From Microbispora sp. NBC_01189 (lineage in GTDB: Bacteria; Actinomycetota; Actinomycetes; Streptosporangiales; Streptosporangiaceae): 64,000 bases of DNA. The notes beneath the pieces were generated by a model. That model saw nothing but the letters and a program-made list of their open reading frames with translations, was not told the DNA's origin and searched no databases. Position 1 is the first letter of the stretch. Every line of letters starts with the position of its first letter. The position numbers and the translations under genes are program-made. Location: positions 2,271,001 through 2,335,000 of the forward strand of contig NZ_CP108581.1 of assembly GCF_036010665.1 (NCBI RefSeq), given 5' to 3'. Shown here one piece after another: positions 25,499 to 34,686 of the stretch.

Positions 25499-26809
25499 AT
25501 GAGAGGACCCTCGGGGCCTATGGTGAACATTTGGGCGAACGTTCTGCATGTTGTGGGCGCGCCCGCCCGGGCGACCCGCCGGCTCACGCACGCCCAGGGG
25601 GCGGACCGCACCGGGCTCGGCCGCCTGATCGAGCTGACCGCCGCCCACTCGGCCGGGGACGCGCTCGTCACGGTGGCCCTCGCCGGGGCGCTGCTGTTCC
25701 GGCTCCCGGTCGGCCAGGCCCGCGGGCAGGTCGCGGCGTACCTGCTGGTCACGATGCTGCCGTTCGCGGTCGTGGCGCCCTTCGTCGGGCCGGTGCTCGA
25801 CCGGCTGCGCTCGGGCCGCCGCTACATCATGGCGGGCACCCTGCTCGCGCGTGGCCTGCTGTGCTGGGGCATGGCCGGCGCCGTCCACGCCTCCGACGCC
25901 GTCACGCTGTTCCCGTCCGCCCTCGCCGTTCTGGTGTTGTCGAAGGCCTACAACGTCTCCCGGGCGGCGATCATGCCGAGTCTGCTGCCCGCCGACATCC
26001 CCCTGGTGACCGCGAACGCGCGGGTGGCGTTGTTCGCGCTGGTCTCCGCCGGGGCCGGGGCGGGCCTGGCCGGCGGCCTGTCCGCCGCGGCCGGGCCCGA
26101 CTGGGTGCTGCGCGCCGCCGTGCCGGTGTTCCTGCTGTGCGGAGTGTTCGCCGTACGGCTGCCGCGCCATGTGGACGCGCCCGACCCGGAGGAGGACGAG
26201 CCGCGCCCGCGCTGGCGCACGCGGTCCGTGGTGGGCTCGGTGGTGGGCGAGGCCATGGGCGCCAACGCCGCGATCCGGGTCCAGTCGGGCTTCCTGGTGT
26301 TCTTCCTGCTGTTCCTCGTCCAGGACGGCCACCTGCGCGGCCTCGACCCCACGGTGGCGCTGGCGCTGCTGGCGGCCGCGGCGGGCGCGGGCGGCCTGGC
26401 GGGGGCCGCCGCCGGCTCCTGGACCCGGTCCCGCTCGCCGCAGCTGACCGTGCTGGCCACCCTCGCGCTCGCGACGGTCGCCACCGTCGCGGCGGCGTTC
26501 GTCTTCACCATCTGGACCGCCGCCGCCGTCGCCCTCGTGGGCGCGTTCGCCCAGGGCCTCGGCAAGCTCGCCTTCGACGCGATCGTGCAACGCGAGATCG
26601 GCGAGGAGGTGCGCTCGTCGGCCTTCGGGGTCGCCGAGACGCTGCTGCAGATCGCCTGGGTGTCCGGCGGCCTGCTCGGCCTGGTGCTCTCCCTGTTCGT
26701 GGCCGGCCCGGCCGGGCTCGGCGTGATGTCAGCGGCCCTCGCGCTGTCCTTCGGCCGCCTCCTCACGCTGCGCCGCCGAAGGCTCGCCACCCGGCCCGCC
26801 ACCGCCTGA
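25499..26809 (+). CDS. MFS transporter of the conserved DUF3027 neighbourhood
   Basis: About 436 aa with some 12 hydrophobic spans. LGRLIELTAAHSAGDALVTV and the loop VLDRLRSGRRYIMAG between spans 2 and 3 fit the MFS_1 fold. There is an acidic cytoplasmic centre (APDPEEDEPRPRWR). ATG 25499 is given; ATG 25520 is an equally possible in-frame start. It is divergent from the DUF3027 gene. This transporter type recurs at the same position in other actinobacteria, but its substrate is unknown. Confidence 0.85.
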   Translation: MRGPSGPMVNIWANVLHVVGAPARATRRLTHAQGADRTGLGRLIELTAAHSAGDALVTVALAGALLFRLPVGQARGQVAAYLLVTMLPFAVVAPFVGPVLDRLRSGRRYIMAGTLLARGLLCWGMAGAVHASDAVTLFPSALAVLVLSKAYNVSRAAIMPSLLPADIPLVTANARVALFALVSAGAGAGLAGGLSAAAGPDWVLRAAVPVFLLCGVFAVRLPRHVDAPDPEEDEPRPRWRTRSVVGSVVGEAMGANAAIRVQSGFLVFFLLFLVQDGHLRGLDPTVALALLAAAAGAGGLAGAAAGSWTRSRSPQLTVLATLALATVATVAAAFVFTIWTAAAVALVGAFAQGLGKLAFDAIVQREIGEEVRSSAFGVAETLLQIAWVSGGLLGLVLSLFVAGPAGLGVMSAALALSFGRLLTLRRRRLATRPATA

Positions 26810-26859
26810 GCCCCGTCGGCCCGCCCGACCTCGCCGCGCCCGTACGCCGGGGTGCCGCC

Positions 26860-27258
26860 CTACGCGTCGAGGTCGTCGGCGACCGCGCGCAGCACGGCCG
26901 CGATTTTCTTGGCGTGCGGCACGTCGGGGTGCTTGCCCCGCTGGTAGTAGTTCGAGATGTCGTCGAGCAGCTTGATCAGGTCCTCGATGATGACGACCAT
27001 CTCGTCCGGGTTCTTCCGCTTCGTCTTGGGCTTCACGGTCTTCGCCAGCGTCGGAGGCTGCTCGATCACGCGCACGGAGAGCGCCTGCTGCCCGCGGCGG
27101 CTCTCCGCGACCCCGAACTCGACCTTCTGCCCGGGCTTGAGGGCCTCGGCGCCCCTGGGCAGCGCGGAGGAATGGACGAAGACCTCACCGCCGTCGTCGC
27201 GGGTGAGGAAGCCGAAACCCTTGTCGGCGTCGTACCACTTGACCTTGCCACTCGGCAC
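26860..27258 (-). CDS. Cold-shock-domain protein with C-terminal extension
   Basis: A 132-aa protein. Residues 1-67 are a cold-shock domain with RNP1 KGFGFL and RNP2 VFVHSS. A C-terminal helical extension follows (RKNPDEMVVIIEDLIKLLDD, then KKIAAVLRAVADDLD), which distinguishes it from the 67-aa CspA type at 37164. GTG 27258 gives the expected VPSGKVKWYD start; upstream in-frame codons are out of family. It likely binds single-stranded RNA or DNA. It is divergent from the helicase-associated gene. Confidence 0.9.
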   Translation of the reverse strand: MPSGKVKWYDADKGFGFLTRDDGGEVFVHSSALPRGAEALKPGQKVEFGVAESRRGQQALSVRVIEQPPTLAKTVKPKTKRKNPDEMVVIIEDLIKLLDDISNYYQRGKHPDVPHAKKIAAVLRAVADDLDA

Positions 27259-27443
27259 AGGGGTGACCTCGTTCAGACTGTCGTGAAGGTGATGGATGTA
27301 GGTTATGCCCACAGACCGGCCCCGTGGACCCACTAAGGGGCCACTGAAGCGTCGCGTCTCCGGATTCCCGTGGATCTTCCGTCACCCCCTGTCACACGGG
27401 CGGTCGCGTGCTCCCCGAGAGGTGTCCCCCTACGATGGAGACG

Positions 27444-29873
27444 ATGACGGGCACGGACTTCAGCGAGTGGCTGCGCGGCCGTTCCGACGAGCACCTGCGA
27501 GCGCTCGTGACGGCACGGCCCGAACTCGTCACGCCCGTCCCCGCCCATCTCGACGGCCTCGCCGCCCGGGCCTGCAGCCCCTCCGCCCTCGGCCGGGCGC
27601 TGGACCGGCTCGACCGCTTCCAGCTCGCCGTGCTGGAGACCCTCGCGCTGCGTGACGGCCCTTCCTCCCGCGCGGCCCTGCTCTCCATGATCGTACGCGC
27701 GGCGCCCGGCACGTCCACCGAGCAGGAGGTCGGGGCCGCGCTGGACGCGGCGCTCGACGCGCTGGTCACCCGCGGCCTGGTCTACGGGCCGCCGGACGCG
27801 CTGCGGCCCGCGCCCGGCGTGCCCGCGGCCCTCGAACCGCCGGCCGCGCTCGGCCCGCCGGCCGCCGAGGTCTTCCGCCACCATGCGCCCGAACGGCTCG
27901 ACGTCCTCCTGCGCGACATCGACCCCGCGTACGAGGCTGGCGGGCAGGCGGACGCGGGAAGGCCGGCCAGGCAGCGGCTCGCGGCGCTGCTGTCCGGCCC
28001 CGCGACCGTCGCGCGCCTGCTGGAGGAGGTGTCTCCGCAGGCGAGGGCCGCGCTGGACGCGCTCGTCTGGGGTCCGCCGAGCGGGCGGCTGCCGAGCGCC
28101 CGCCGGGAGGTGGACACCGCGACCGCGCAGTCGCCCATCGAGCAGCTGCTGGCCCGCGGGCTCCTGGGGGCGACCGGGGAGGAGACCGTCGCGCTGCCCC
28201 GGGAGGTCGCCCTGGTCCTGCGCGGGGGCCGGGTGCACCGCGACCTGTCACCCGGGCCGCCCGCCCTGGACGGGCCCGTACGCGACCAGGAGCTGGCCGA
28301 CCGGACGGCCGCCGGGCAGGCGTTCATGTTCGTCCGCATGGTGGAGGAGCTGTGCGAGCTGTGGAGCGTCGACCCGCCCGGGGTGCTGCGCGCCGGCGGC
28401 CTGTCCGTACGGGACCTGCGGCGCGCGGCCCAGCTTCTCGACCTGCCGGAATGGGCGGCCGGGCTGGTCGCCGAGGTGGCGCACGCGGCCGGGCTGGTCG
28501 CGGCGGGCGAGGGTGAGTGGCTGCCGACCGGCGGCTACGACGGCTGGCGGATCAGGGCGACCGAGGACCGGTGGGCCGTGCTCGCCGCCGCCTGGGCCGC
28601 GATGGACCGCGCGCCGGGCCTGATCGGCGAACGCGACGACCGGGACCGCCCCCTGAACGCGCTCCACCCCGACCTGCGCCGGTCCGGCGCGGCCCAGACA
28701 CGGGCGCGCACGCTCTCCGTGCTGGAGGCGGCGCCGCCCGGCCTCGCGCCGACGCCCGAGTCGGTGCTCGCCCGGCTCGCCTGGGAGCAGCCCCGGCGCC
28801 CGTCCGCGCCGCGTGACCCGCTCGTCCGGTTCGCCCTGCGCGAGGCCGAGCACATCGGCGTGACGGGCCTCGGCGTGCCCGCGGCACACGGCCGCGCGGC
28901 GGCCCGCGGCGACGGCCGGCGTGCGGCGGACCTGCTCGCGCCGCTGCTGCCGCGGGCGGTCGACCACGTGCTGCTGCAGGCCGACCTGACGGCCGTGGCG
29001 CCCGGACCGCTGACCACCGACCTCGGCCGGCGGCTCGCGCTCACGGCCGACGTCGAGAGCAAGGGCGGCGCGACCGTCTACCGCTTCTCCGAGCAGTCGG
29101 TCCGCCGGGCGCTCGACGCCGGGCACTCCGCCGCCGACCTGCTCGCGATGCTTGAGCGCCACTCGGCCACGCCGGTCCCCCAGCCGCTGGCCTACCTGGT
29201 GACCGACGTCGCCCGCCGCCACGGCCGCATCCGGGTCGGCGTGGCGTCATCCTACGTCCGCTGCGACGATCCGGCCCTTCTCGACGAGGTGCTCGCCGAC
29301 AAGCGGGCCCACCTGCTGCGGCTGCGGCGGCTCGCGCCCACCGTGCTCGCGTCCAAGACATCCCGGGCGGCGCTGGTCGACACGCTGCGGGCGATGGGCT
29401 ACGCGCCGGTCGCCGAGTCGCTGGAGGGCGACCTCGTCGTCGCGCGGGCCGACGCCCGGCGGACCGAGGGGCCGCCGGGCGCCCGCCCGCCCGCCAACCC
29501 CGGCCTCGGCCCCGAGGCCGCCGCCGGGACCGTACGGGCGATGCGGGCGGGGGACGCGGCGCACCGGTCCCGCCGCCCGCCCGCCGAGACTCCCGAGGGG
29601 CAGGTGCCCCGCTCCCCCAGCGCCGCCACGATCGGCGCGCTGGAGGAGGCCATCCGGCGGGGGGCGCGGGTGTGGATCGGCTACCAGGACTCGCAGGGGC
29701 ACGCCACCAGCCGTATCCTCGAACCGGCCCGCATCGAGGGCGGTTACCTCACGGCGTACGACGAGACCCGGGCGACCGTCCACCGCTTCGTCCTCAGCCG
29801 CATCACCGGCGTCGCCGGCTACGGCTCCGAGCGGTCGGAGACGTCCGGGGAGCGCGCCGCCGGAGTCGACTGA
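27444..29873 (+). CDS. Helicase-associated/WYL-domain protein paired with XPB
   Basis: About 809 aa with no helicase motifs of its own. The N-terminal half has repeated winged-helix-like segments (ALDRLDRFQLAVLETLALRD, LLEEVSPQARAALDALVWG). The C-terminus has a WYL-type fold (AIRRGARVWIGYQDSQGHAT, then ILEPARIEGGYLTAYD). This matches the protein encoded beside XPB in mycobacteria and streptomycetes and annotated as helicase-associated. A TACGAT -10 at 27431-27436 puts transcription start at ATG 27444, so I prefer that over ATG 27435. The xpb gene follows 102 bp downstream. It probably regulates or recruits XPB; this is inference. Confidence 0.85.
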   Translation: MTGTDFSEWLRGRSDEHLRALVTARPELVTPVPAHLDGLAARACSPSALGRALDRLDRFQLAVLETLALRDGPSSRAALLSMIVRAAPGTSTEQEVGAALDAALDALVTRGLVYGPPDALRPAPGVPAALEPPAALGPPAAEVFRHHAPERLDVLLRDIDPAYEAGGQADAGRPARQRLAALLSGPATVARLLEEVSPQARAALDALVWGPPSGRLPSARREVDTATAQSPIEQLLARGLLGATGEETVALPREVALVLRGGRVHRDLSPGPPALDGPVRDQELADRTAAGQAFMFVRMVEELCELWSVDPPGVLRAGGLSVRDLRRAAQLLDLPEWAAGLVAEVAHAAGLVAAGEGEWLPTGGYDGWRIRATEDRWAVLAAAWAAMDRAPGLIGERDDRDRPLNALHPDLRRSGAAQTRARTLSVLEAAPPGLAPTPESVLARLAWEQPRRPSAPRDPLVRFALREAEHIGVTGLGVPAAHGRAAARGDGRRAADLLAPLLPRAVDHVLLQADLTAVAPGPLTTDLGRRLALTADVESKGGATVYRFSEQSVRRALDAGHSAADLLAMLERHSATPVPQPLAYLVTDVARRHGRIRVGVASSYVRCDDPALLDEVLADKRAHLLRLRRLAPTVLASKTSRAALVDTLRAMGYAPVAESLEGDLVVARADARRTEGPPGARPPANPGLGPEAAAGTVRAMRAGDAAHRSRRPPAETPEGQVPRSPSAATIGALEEAIRRGARVWIGYQDSQGHATSRILEPARIEGGYLTAYDETRATVHRFVLSRITGVAGYGSERSETSGERAAGVD

Positions 29874-29975
29874 GGGGCGTCCCACGACACGGCGGGCGAC
29901 CCGGTCTCGGTGAAACGGGACTCATCGGGCCTGGTCTCTTGTTGGATAAGGGACAGCCGTACTAGGGAGCACGCA

Positions 29976-31631
29976 TTGAGTGACGGGCCGCTGATCGTTC
30001 AGTCGGACAAGACGCTGCTGCTGGAGGTGGATCACCCGCGGGCCGGCGAGTGCCGCAAGGCCATCGCCCCGTTCGCCGAGCTCGAACGCGCTCCCGAGCA
30101 CGTCCACACCTACCGGGTCACCCCGCTCGCGCTGTGGAACGCCCGGGCCGCCGGGCACGACGCCGAGCAGGTCGTCGACGCCCTCATCGGGTTCAGCCGC
30201 TACCCCGTGCCGCACGCGCTGCTCGTGGACGTCGCGGAGACCATGGCGAGGTACGGCCGCCTGCGGCTGGAGAAGGACCCGGTGCACGGCCTGGTGCTCA
30301 CCACCAGTGACCGCGCGGTGCTGGAGGAGGTGCTGCGGTCCAAGAAGATCCAGCCTCTGGTCGGGGATCGTCTCGGCGCCGACTCGGTGGCCGTGCATCC
30401 CTCAGAACGCGGCAACATCAAGCAGACGCTGCTCAAGCTCGGCTGGCCGGCCGAGGACCTCGCCGGATACGTCGACGGCGAGCATCACGCGATCGACCTG
30501 CGCGAGGACGGCTGGGAGCTTCGGCCGTACCAGCAGGAGGCGGCGGACGCGTTCTGGCACGGCGGTTCCGGCGTCGTCGTGCTGCCCTGCGGCGCGGGCA
30601 AGACGATCGTGGGCGCGGCGGCCATGGCGCACGCGCGGGCGACCACGCTGATCATGGTCACCAACACGGTCTCGGCCCACCAGTGGAAGCAGGAGCTGCT
30701 GCGGCGCACCTCGCTGACCGAGGACGAGATCGGGGAGTACACCGGCACCAAGAAGGAGATCCGCCCGGTCACCATCGCCACCTACCAGGTCATGACCACC
30801 CGGAGGCAGGGCATGTACCGGCACCTCGAACTCTTCGACGCCCGCGACTGGGGGCTCGTCGTGTACGACGAGGTCCACCTGCTGCCCGCGCCGATCTTCC
30901 GGATGACCGCCGACCTGCAGGCGCGCCGCCGTCTGGGGCTGACCGCCACGCTGGTGCGCGAGGACGGCCGCGAGGGCGACGTCTTCTCGCTCATCGGGCC
31001 CAAGCGGTACGACGCGCCCTGGAAGGAGATGGAGAACCAGGGCTACATCGCCCCGGCCGAGTGCGTGGAGGTCCGGGTGACGCTCCGCGACGACGAGCGG
31101 CTGGCCTACGCGATGGCCGAGAGCGACGAGCGCTACCGGTTCTGCTCCACCGCCCCCGCCAAGATCAGGGTCACCGAGGCGCTGGTGCGGCGGCACGAGG
31201 GCGAGCAGGTGCTGGTCATCGGGCAGTACATCGACCAGCTCGACGAGCTGGGCGAGCACCTCGACGCGCCGGTCATCAAGGGGGAGACCAAGATCAAGGA
31301 GCGCGAGCGGCTGTTCCAGGCGTTCCGCGACAAGGAGATCCAGGTGCTGGTGGTCTCGAAGGTCGCGAACTTCTCCATCGACCTGCCCGAGGCGGCCGTG
31401 GCGATCCAGGTCTCCGGCACGTTCGGCTCACGCCAGGAGGAGGCCCAGCGGCTCGGCCGGGTGCTGCGCCCCAAGGCGGACGGCGGGGGCGCGCTGTTCT
31501 ACTCCGTCGTCAGCCGGGACACCGTCGACCAGGAGTTCGCCGCGCACCGGCAGCGCTTCCTGGCCGAACAGGGGTACGCCTATCACATCATCGACGCCGA
31601 CGACGTGGGCCAGGAGGACCCGGCGAGGTGA
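29976..31631 (+). CDS. XPB-type DNA repair helicase
   Basis: A 551-aa SF2 helicase of the XPB/ERCC3 family. The N-terminal region (about 1-175) is the damage-recognition-like helicase_C_3 domain. Walker A is LPCGAGKT at 203-210, the DEAD-box equivalent is DEVH at 298-301, and motif VI is QEEAQRLGRVLRPK. It unwinds DNA 3' to 5' in characterised bacterial homologues and is thought to act in repair. TTG 29976 has an AGGGAG Shine-Dalgarno 8 bases upstream, better than the distant in-frame GTG at 29910. It pairs with the helicase-associated gene, as in other actinobacteria. Confidence 0.93.
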   Translation: MSDGPLIVQSDKTLLLEVDHPRAGECRKAIAPFAELERAPEHVHTYRVTPLALWNARAAGHDAEQVVDALIGFSRYPVPHALLVDVAETMARYGRLRLEKDPVHGLVLTTSDRAVLEEVLRSKKIQPLVGDRLGADSVAVHPSERGNIKQTLLKLGWPAEDLAGYVDGEHHAIDLREDGWELRPYQQEAADAFWHGGSGVVVLPCGAGKTIVGAAAMAHARATTLIMVTNTVSAHQWKQELLRRTSLTEDEIGEYTGTKKEIRPVTIATYQVMTTRRQGMYRHLELFDARDWGLVVYDEVHLLPAPIFRMTADLQARRRLGLTATLVREDGREGDVFSLIGPKRYDAPWKEMENQGYIAPAECVEVRVTLRDDERLAYAMAESDERYRFCSTAPAKIRVTEALVRRHEGEQVLVIGQYIDQLDELGEHLDAPVIKGETKIKERERLFQAFRDKEIQVLVVSKVANFSIDLPEAAVAIQVSGTFGSRQEEAQRLGRVLRPKADGGGALFYSVVSRDTVDQEFAAHRQRFLAEQGYAYHIIDADDVGQEDPAR

Positions 31632-32163
31632 CCTCGCCGGGTGGGCGCCGTGTCCCGGGGCGCGTTTCCCCGGGACCACGTCCACGGTGAAGATCAAAGG
31701 CTGAAGACCGAACGGGCGGAGATCGAACGGCGAAGATCGACGGGCACCTGTCAGATCCAGGAAATGCCTGCGGGCCGTGCCACCACATCACCCCCTCGCG
31801 CCTATACCGACATCACGGTGCCGTGATGGCGGCAATACCCACTCAGTACGGCGAATCACGCAATATGCGCATTTTTCACCTTGTCCCTGGTTTGTCGCAA
31901 AAAAGCGGACAGTGTTACCAATTCACCGGTGTGTAAGCAAATCGCTACCGAACGCGTTTAGATAAACGCGACACACAGCAATCACCCGGCATCGCCGCGC
32001 CTGAGCAGCACAACGCGCAGCACGCAAGGCAGCACGGTGCCGAGGCACGCTCAGCAGCCACAGTGACCAGGCGCCTCGCAGCACTGTGTCCGGTGCGTCA
32101 GACGCGCCGGGCAGGCGTCGGGGCACAACGCCGCAGCCTCTCGGCAGGGCGGGCACCGGCGGC
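31632..32163. other. Gene-free, AT-richer intergenic region with a strong dyad
   Basis: No convincing gene in 532 bp. The centre (about 31800-31975) is markedly AT-richer than its surroundings. It contains the dyad CGCGTTTA/TAAACGCG (31953-31960 and 31963-31970, 2-base centre), which looks like an operator. The right part (about 31975-32060) is rich in CAGCA-type short repeats. The frames that open here have odd Cys/Arg-rich composition, so I do not call them. Confidence 0.45.
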
Positions 32164-32529
32164 TCAGCGGACGGCCAGGCCGCCGAAGAACAGCACCGCC
32201 AGCGCCGCGATCCACGCCCCCACCGCCACGCCGTACAGGGACTCGCGACGGGCGAACCAGGCGAACCCTGTCAATCCCGCCGCGACGAGCGCGACCAGTT
32301 CGGACAGCGAGGCCACCGGCGCCAGCCGATCCGCGCAGTCCGGCGATGGTTCCGGACCGGCGCAGAAGGCCAGCCGGCTCCAGCCGCCGAAAACCGCGAA
32401 ACCCCACAGCGTGGCGAGCAACAGGCTCACCGCCGCCGGGATCGCGGGAGGAACCCAGGTGCGCGTCACCCGCGGAGAGATACCCAGGCAGGTGAACGGC
32501 GACACGCTAGAGAAATACCGTTTCGGCAT
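32164..32529 (-). CDS. Hypothetical multi-span membrane protein
   Basis: About 121 aa from ATG 32529 with three to four hydrophobic segments: around 31-52 (IPAAVSLLLATLWGFAVFGG), 70-92 (SELVALVAAGLTGFAWFA) and 96-118 (LYGVAVGAWIAALAVLFFGG). An extracytoplasmic loop carries two cysteines (FCAGPEPSPDCADR). I recognise no family. The start is uncertain; a shorter form beginning near the first span is possible. It is divergent from the HelD-like gene. Confidence 0.6.
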   Translation of the reverse strand: MPKRYFSSVSPFTCLGISPRVTRTWVPPAIPAAVSLLLATLWGFAVFGGWSRLAFCAGPEPSPDCADRLAPVASLSELVALVAAGLTGFAWFARRESLYGVAVGAWIAALAVLFFGGLAVR

Positions 32530-32589
32530 CAGGGCGCCCGTCGCTAAGCTCTTGTCCTTCCGCCTCTCGTCCTTCCGGCTCCGTCCTGT

Positions 32590-32672
32590 CCGCTGCCCGT
32601 CTTCAGTCCCGCCCCCCGGTCCGTCATCGGTCCCGTCTTCAGTCCCGTCTCCAGTCCCGTCCTCGTCGTGTA
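32590..32672 (+). repeat. Degenerate CGTCTTCAGTCCCG repeats ahead of the HelD-like gene
   Basis: The leader holds CCCGTCTTCAGTCCCG twice exactly, followed by the variant CCCGTCTCCAGTCCCG, with shorter GTCC/CGTCC fragments around them. They end just before the GTACGGAGGAG Shine-Dalgarno of the HelD-like gene. A pyrimidine-rich repeated leader of this kind is unusual next to its neighbours; the role is unknown. Confidence 0.6.
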
Positions 32673-32687
32673 CGGAGGAGTTTCCGC

Positions 32688-34673
32688 ATGCCGGAGAATG
32701 TGCTCGAAGCCGAGCGCGCCCATCTCGCGGCCTCCCGCGCCGCGTTGCGGGCGATGCGTGAACACGCGCAGTCGCTGTCCGCGGACGCCGCCGCCGACTG
32801 GGTGTCGCAGCAGGTGCTCCAGGGCCTGCTCGACCAGCGCGTGGCCGCCCTGGCCGACCACCCCGACACACCACTGTTCTTCGGCCGCCTCGACCGGACC
32901 GCCGGCGACGACCTGCCGGACACCATCCATGTCGGCCGCCGGCACGTCCACGACGACAACAGCCGGCCCCTCGTCATCGACTGGCGCGCGTCGATCTCCC
33001 GCGCCTTCTACCAGGCGAGCCCGTCCGACCCGATGGGCGTCGCGTTGCGCCGCCGGTTCGGCTACCGGGGCGGCGACCTCACGGCGTACGAGGACGAACC
33101 GCTGGACGGCCGGGCGCTCGGGCAGAGCAGGCTCCTCACCGAGGAGATCGAGCGGCCCCGCACCGGCCCCATGCGCGACATCGTCGCGACCATCCAGCCC
33201 GACCAGGACGAGATCGTCCGCGCGGACCTCGGCGTGACCGTCTGCGTGCAGGGCGCCCCCGGCACCGGCAAGACCGCCGTCGGCCTGCACCGCGCGGCCT
33301 ACCTCCTGTTCACCCACCGCGAGAGGCTGGCGAGGTCGGGCGTGACGATCGTCGGCCCCAACCGCGCCTTCCTCGCGTACATCTCCTCGGTCCTCCCGGC
33401 CCTCGGCGAGGTGAAGGTCGACCAGACCACCGTGGCGGGTGTCCTCGGTGAGCACGCGCATCCCGAGGACCCGGCGGTGGCGGCCGTGAAGGGCGACGCC
33501 CGGATGGCCGAGGTCCTGCGCCGCGCCCTGTGGCTGCACGTCGTCAAGCCGGTCGAGGGCGTGCTCGTCACCAAGGGCGTGAACCGCTACCGCGTGCCCG
33601 ACCACGAGGTCCGGGAGATCGTCGCCTCGCTGCGCGGCACGACGCGGTACGGCCCGGGCCGCACGATGCTGGCCCAGCGGCTCGCGCACGCCGTGCTCGT
33701 CCAAATGGAGCGCCGCGGCGAGTCGCCCGACGACCGTACGCAGGACGCGGTGGCCCGCTCGAAGCCGGTCAGGGCCGTCCTCGACGCCGTGTGGCCCAAG
33801 CTGACCCCCCAGCAGGTGCTGCACCGCCTGCTGTCGGACGCCGAGTTCCTCGCGAAGGCCGCCCGGTCGGACCTCTCCGCGGAGGAGCAGGAACTGCTCC
33901 TGTGGCGCAAGCCGTACAAGTCGCACCGGTCGGCGAAGTGGACGGCCACCGACGCCGCCCTGCTGGACGAGCTGGGCGACCTCGTCGAGCGCACCCCGTC
34001 CCAGGGCCACCTCGTGGTGGACGAGGCGCAGGACCTGTCGGCCATGCAGTTGCGCGCGCTCGGGCGGCGCTGCCGCACCGGTTCGGCGACCGTGCTCGGC
34101 GACCTCGCCCAGGGCACCACGCCCTGGTCGGCGCGGTCGTGGAAGACCGTGCTCGACCACCTCGGCCAGTCCTCCGGCGAGGTCACCGAGCTCACGCTCG
34201 GCTTCCGCGTGCCCCGCGAGATCCTCGACTTCGCCGCGCGGCTGCTGCCCTCCGTCGCGCCCGATCTCGCCCCGCCCCGCTCCCTGCGTCCCGGCGCCGG
34301 ATCGCTTTCCGTACGGCAGGTCCCCGACGTCGCCGCGGCGCTTCCGGAGGCCCTGCGGCGGACGCTCGGCCGTGAGGGCTCGATCGGCGTGATCGCGGCG
34401 GACGCCGCCGTACCGGCCCTGTCGGCCGCCCTGGGCACCGCGGGCGTGCCGCACACGGTGCTCGGCCCCGACGCGACGGGCGACGACCGGGTGCTGCTGG
34501 TGCCGGCCACGCTCGCCAAGGGCCTGGAGTACGACCACGTGATCGTGACCGAGCCCGCCGGCATCGTGGCCGCCGAGGACCGGGGGCTCGCCCGCCTCTA
34601 CGTCGTGCTCACCCGGGCCGTGACGTCACTGACCATCCTGCACACCCACGATCTGCCCCCCGACCTGACCTGA
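32688..34673 (+). CDS. HelD/HelR-like RNA polymerase-associated ATPase
   Basis: A 661-aa UvrD-like SF1 ATPase of the HelD type. Walker A is GAPGTGKTAVG at 189-199, Walker B is LVVDEAQDLS, and motif VI-like GLARLYVVLTRA is near the end. The N-terminal region has the HelD signature YFGRxD-like LFFGRLDR and the VIDWRA motif (96-101), and lacks the helicase domains needed for processive unwinding. HelD proteins release stalled RNA polymerase; the actinobacterial HelR form also protects against rifamycins. ATG 32688 follows GGAGGAG. Which subtype this is cannot be settled by eye. Confidence 0.85.
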   Translation: MPENVLEAERAHLAASRAALRAMREHAQSLSADAAADWVSQQVLQGLLDQRVAALADHPDTPLFFGRLDRTAGDDLPDTIHVGRRHVHDDNSRPLVIDWRASISRAFYQASPSDPMGVALRRRFGYRGGDLTAYEDEPLDGRALGQSRLLTEEIERPRTGPMRDIVATIQPDQDEIVRADLGVTVCVQGAPGTGKTAVGLHRAAYLLFTHRERLARSGVTIVGPNRAFLAYISSVLPALGEVKVDQTTVAGVLGEHAHPEDPAVAAVKGDARMAEVLRRALWLHVVKPVEGVLVTKGVNRYRVPDHEVREIVASLRGTTRYGPGRTMLAQRLAHAVLVQMERRGESPDDRTQDAVARSKPVRAVLDAVWPKLTPQQVLHRLLSDAEFLAKAARSDLSAEEQELLLWRKPYKSHRSAKWTATDAALLDELGDLVERTPSQGHLVVDEAQDLSAMQLRALGRRCRTGSATVLGDLAQGTTPWSARSWKTVLDHLGQSSGEVTELTLGFRVPREILDFAARLLPSVAPDLAPPRSLRPGAGSLSVRQVPDVAAALPEALRRTLGREGSIGVIAADAAVPALSAALGTAGVPHTVLGPDATGDDRVLLVPATLAKGLEYDHVIVTEPAGIVAAEDRGLARLYVVLTRAVTSLTILHTHDLPPDLT

Positions 34674-34686
34674 GTGAGGAGCCGGC

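Noticed and set aside
31923..32156. Small Cys/Arg-rich protein on the minus strand
   Set aside because: No Shine-Dalgarno, biased composition from CAGCA repeats, and the frame crosses the dyad at 31953.
32590..32672. Rifamycin-associated element ahead of the HelD-like gene
   Set aside because: I see no inverted repeat of that type; only direct pyrimidine-rich repeats are present.
32544..34538. Long minus-strand frame opposite the HelD-like gene
   Set aside because: It is antisense to a gene with intact Walker motifs and shows no domain of its own.
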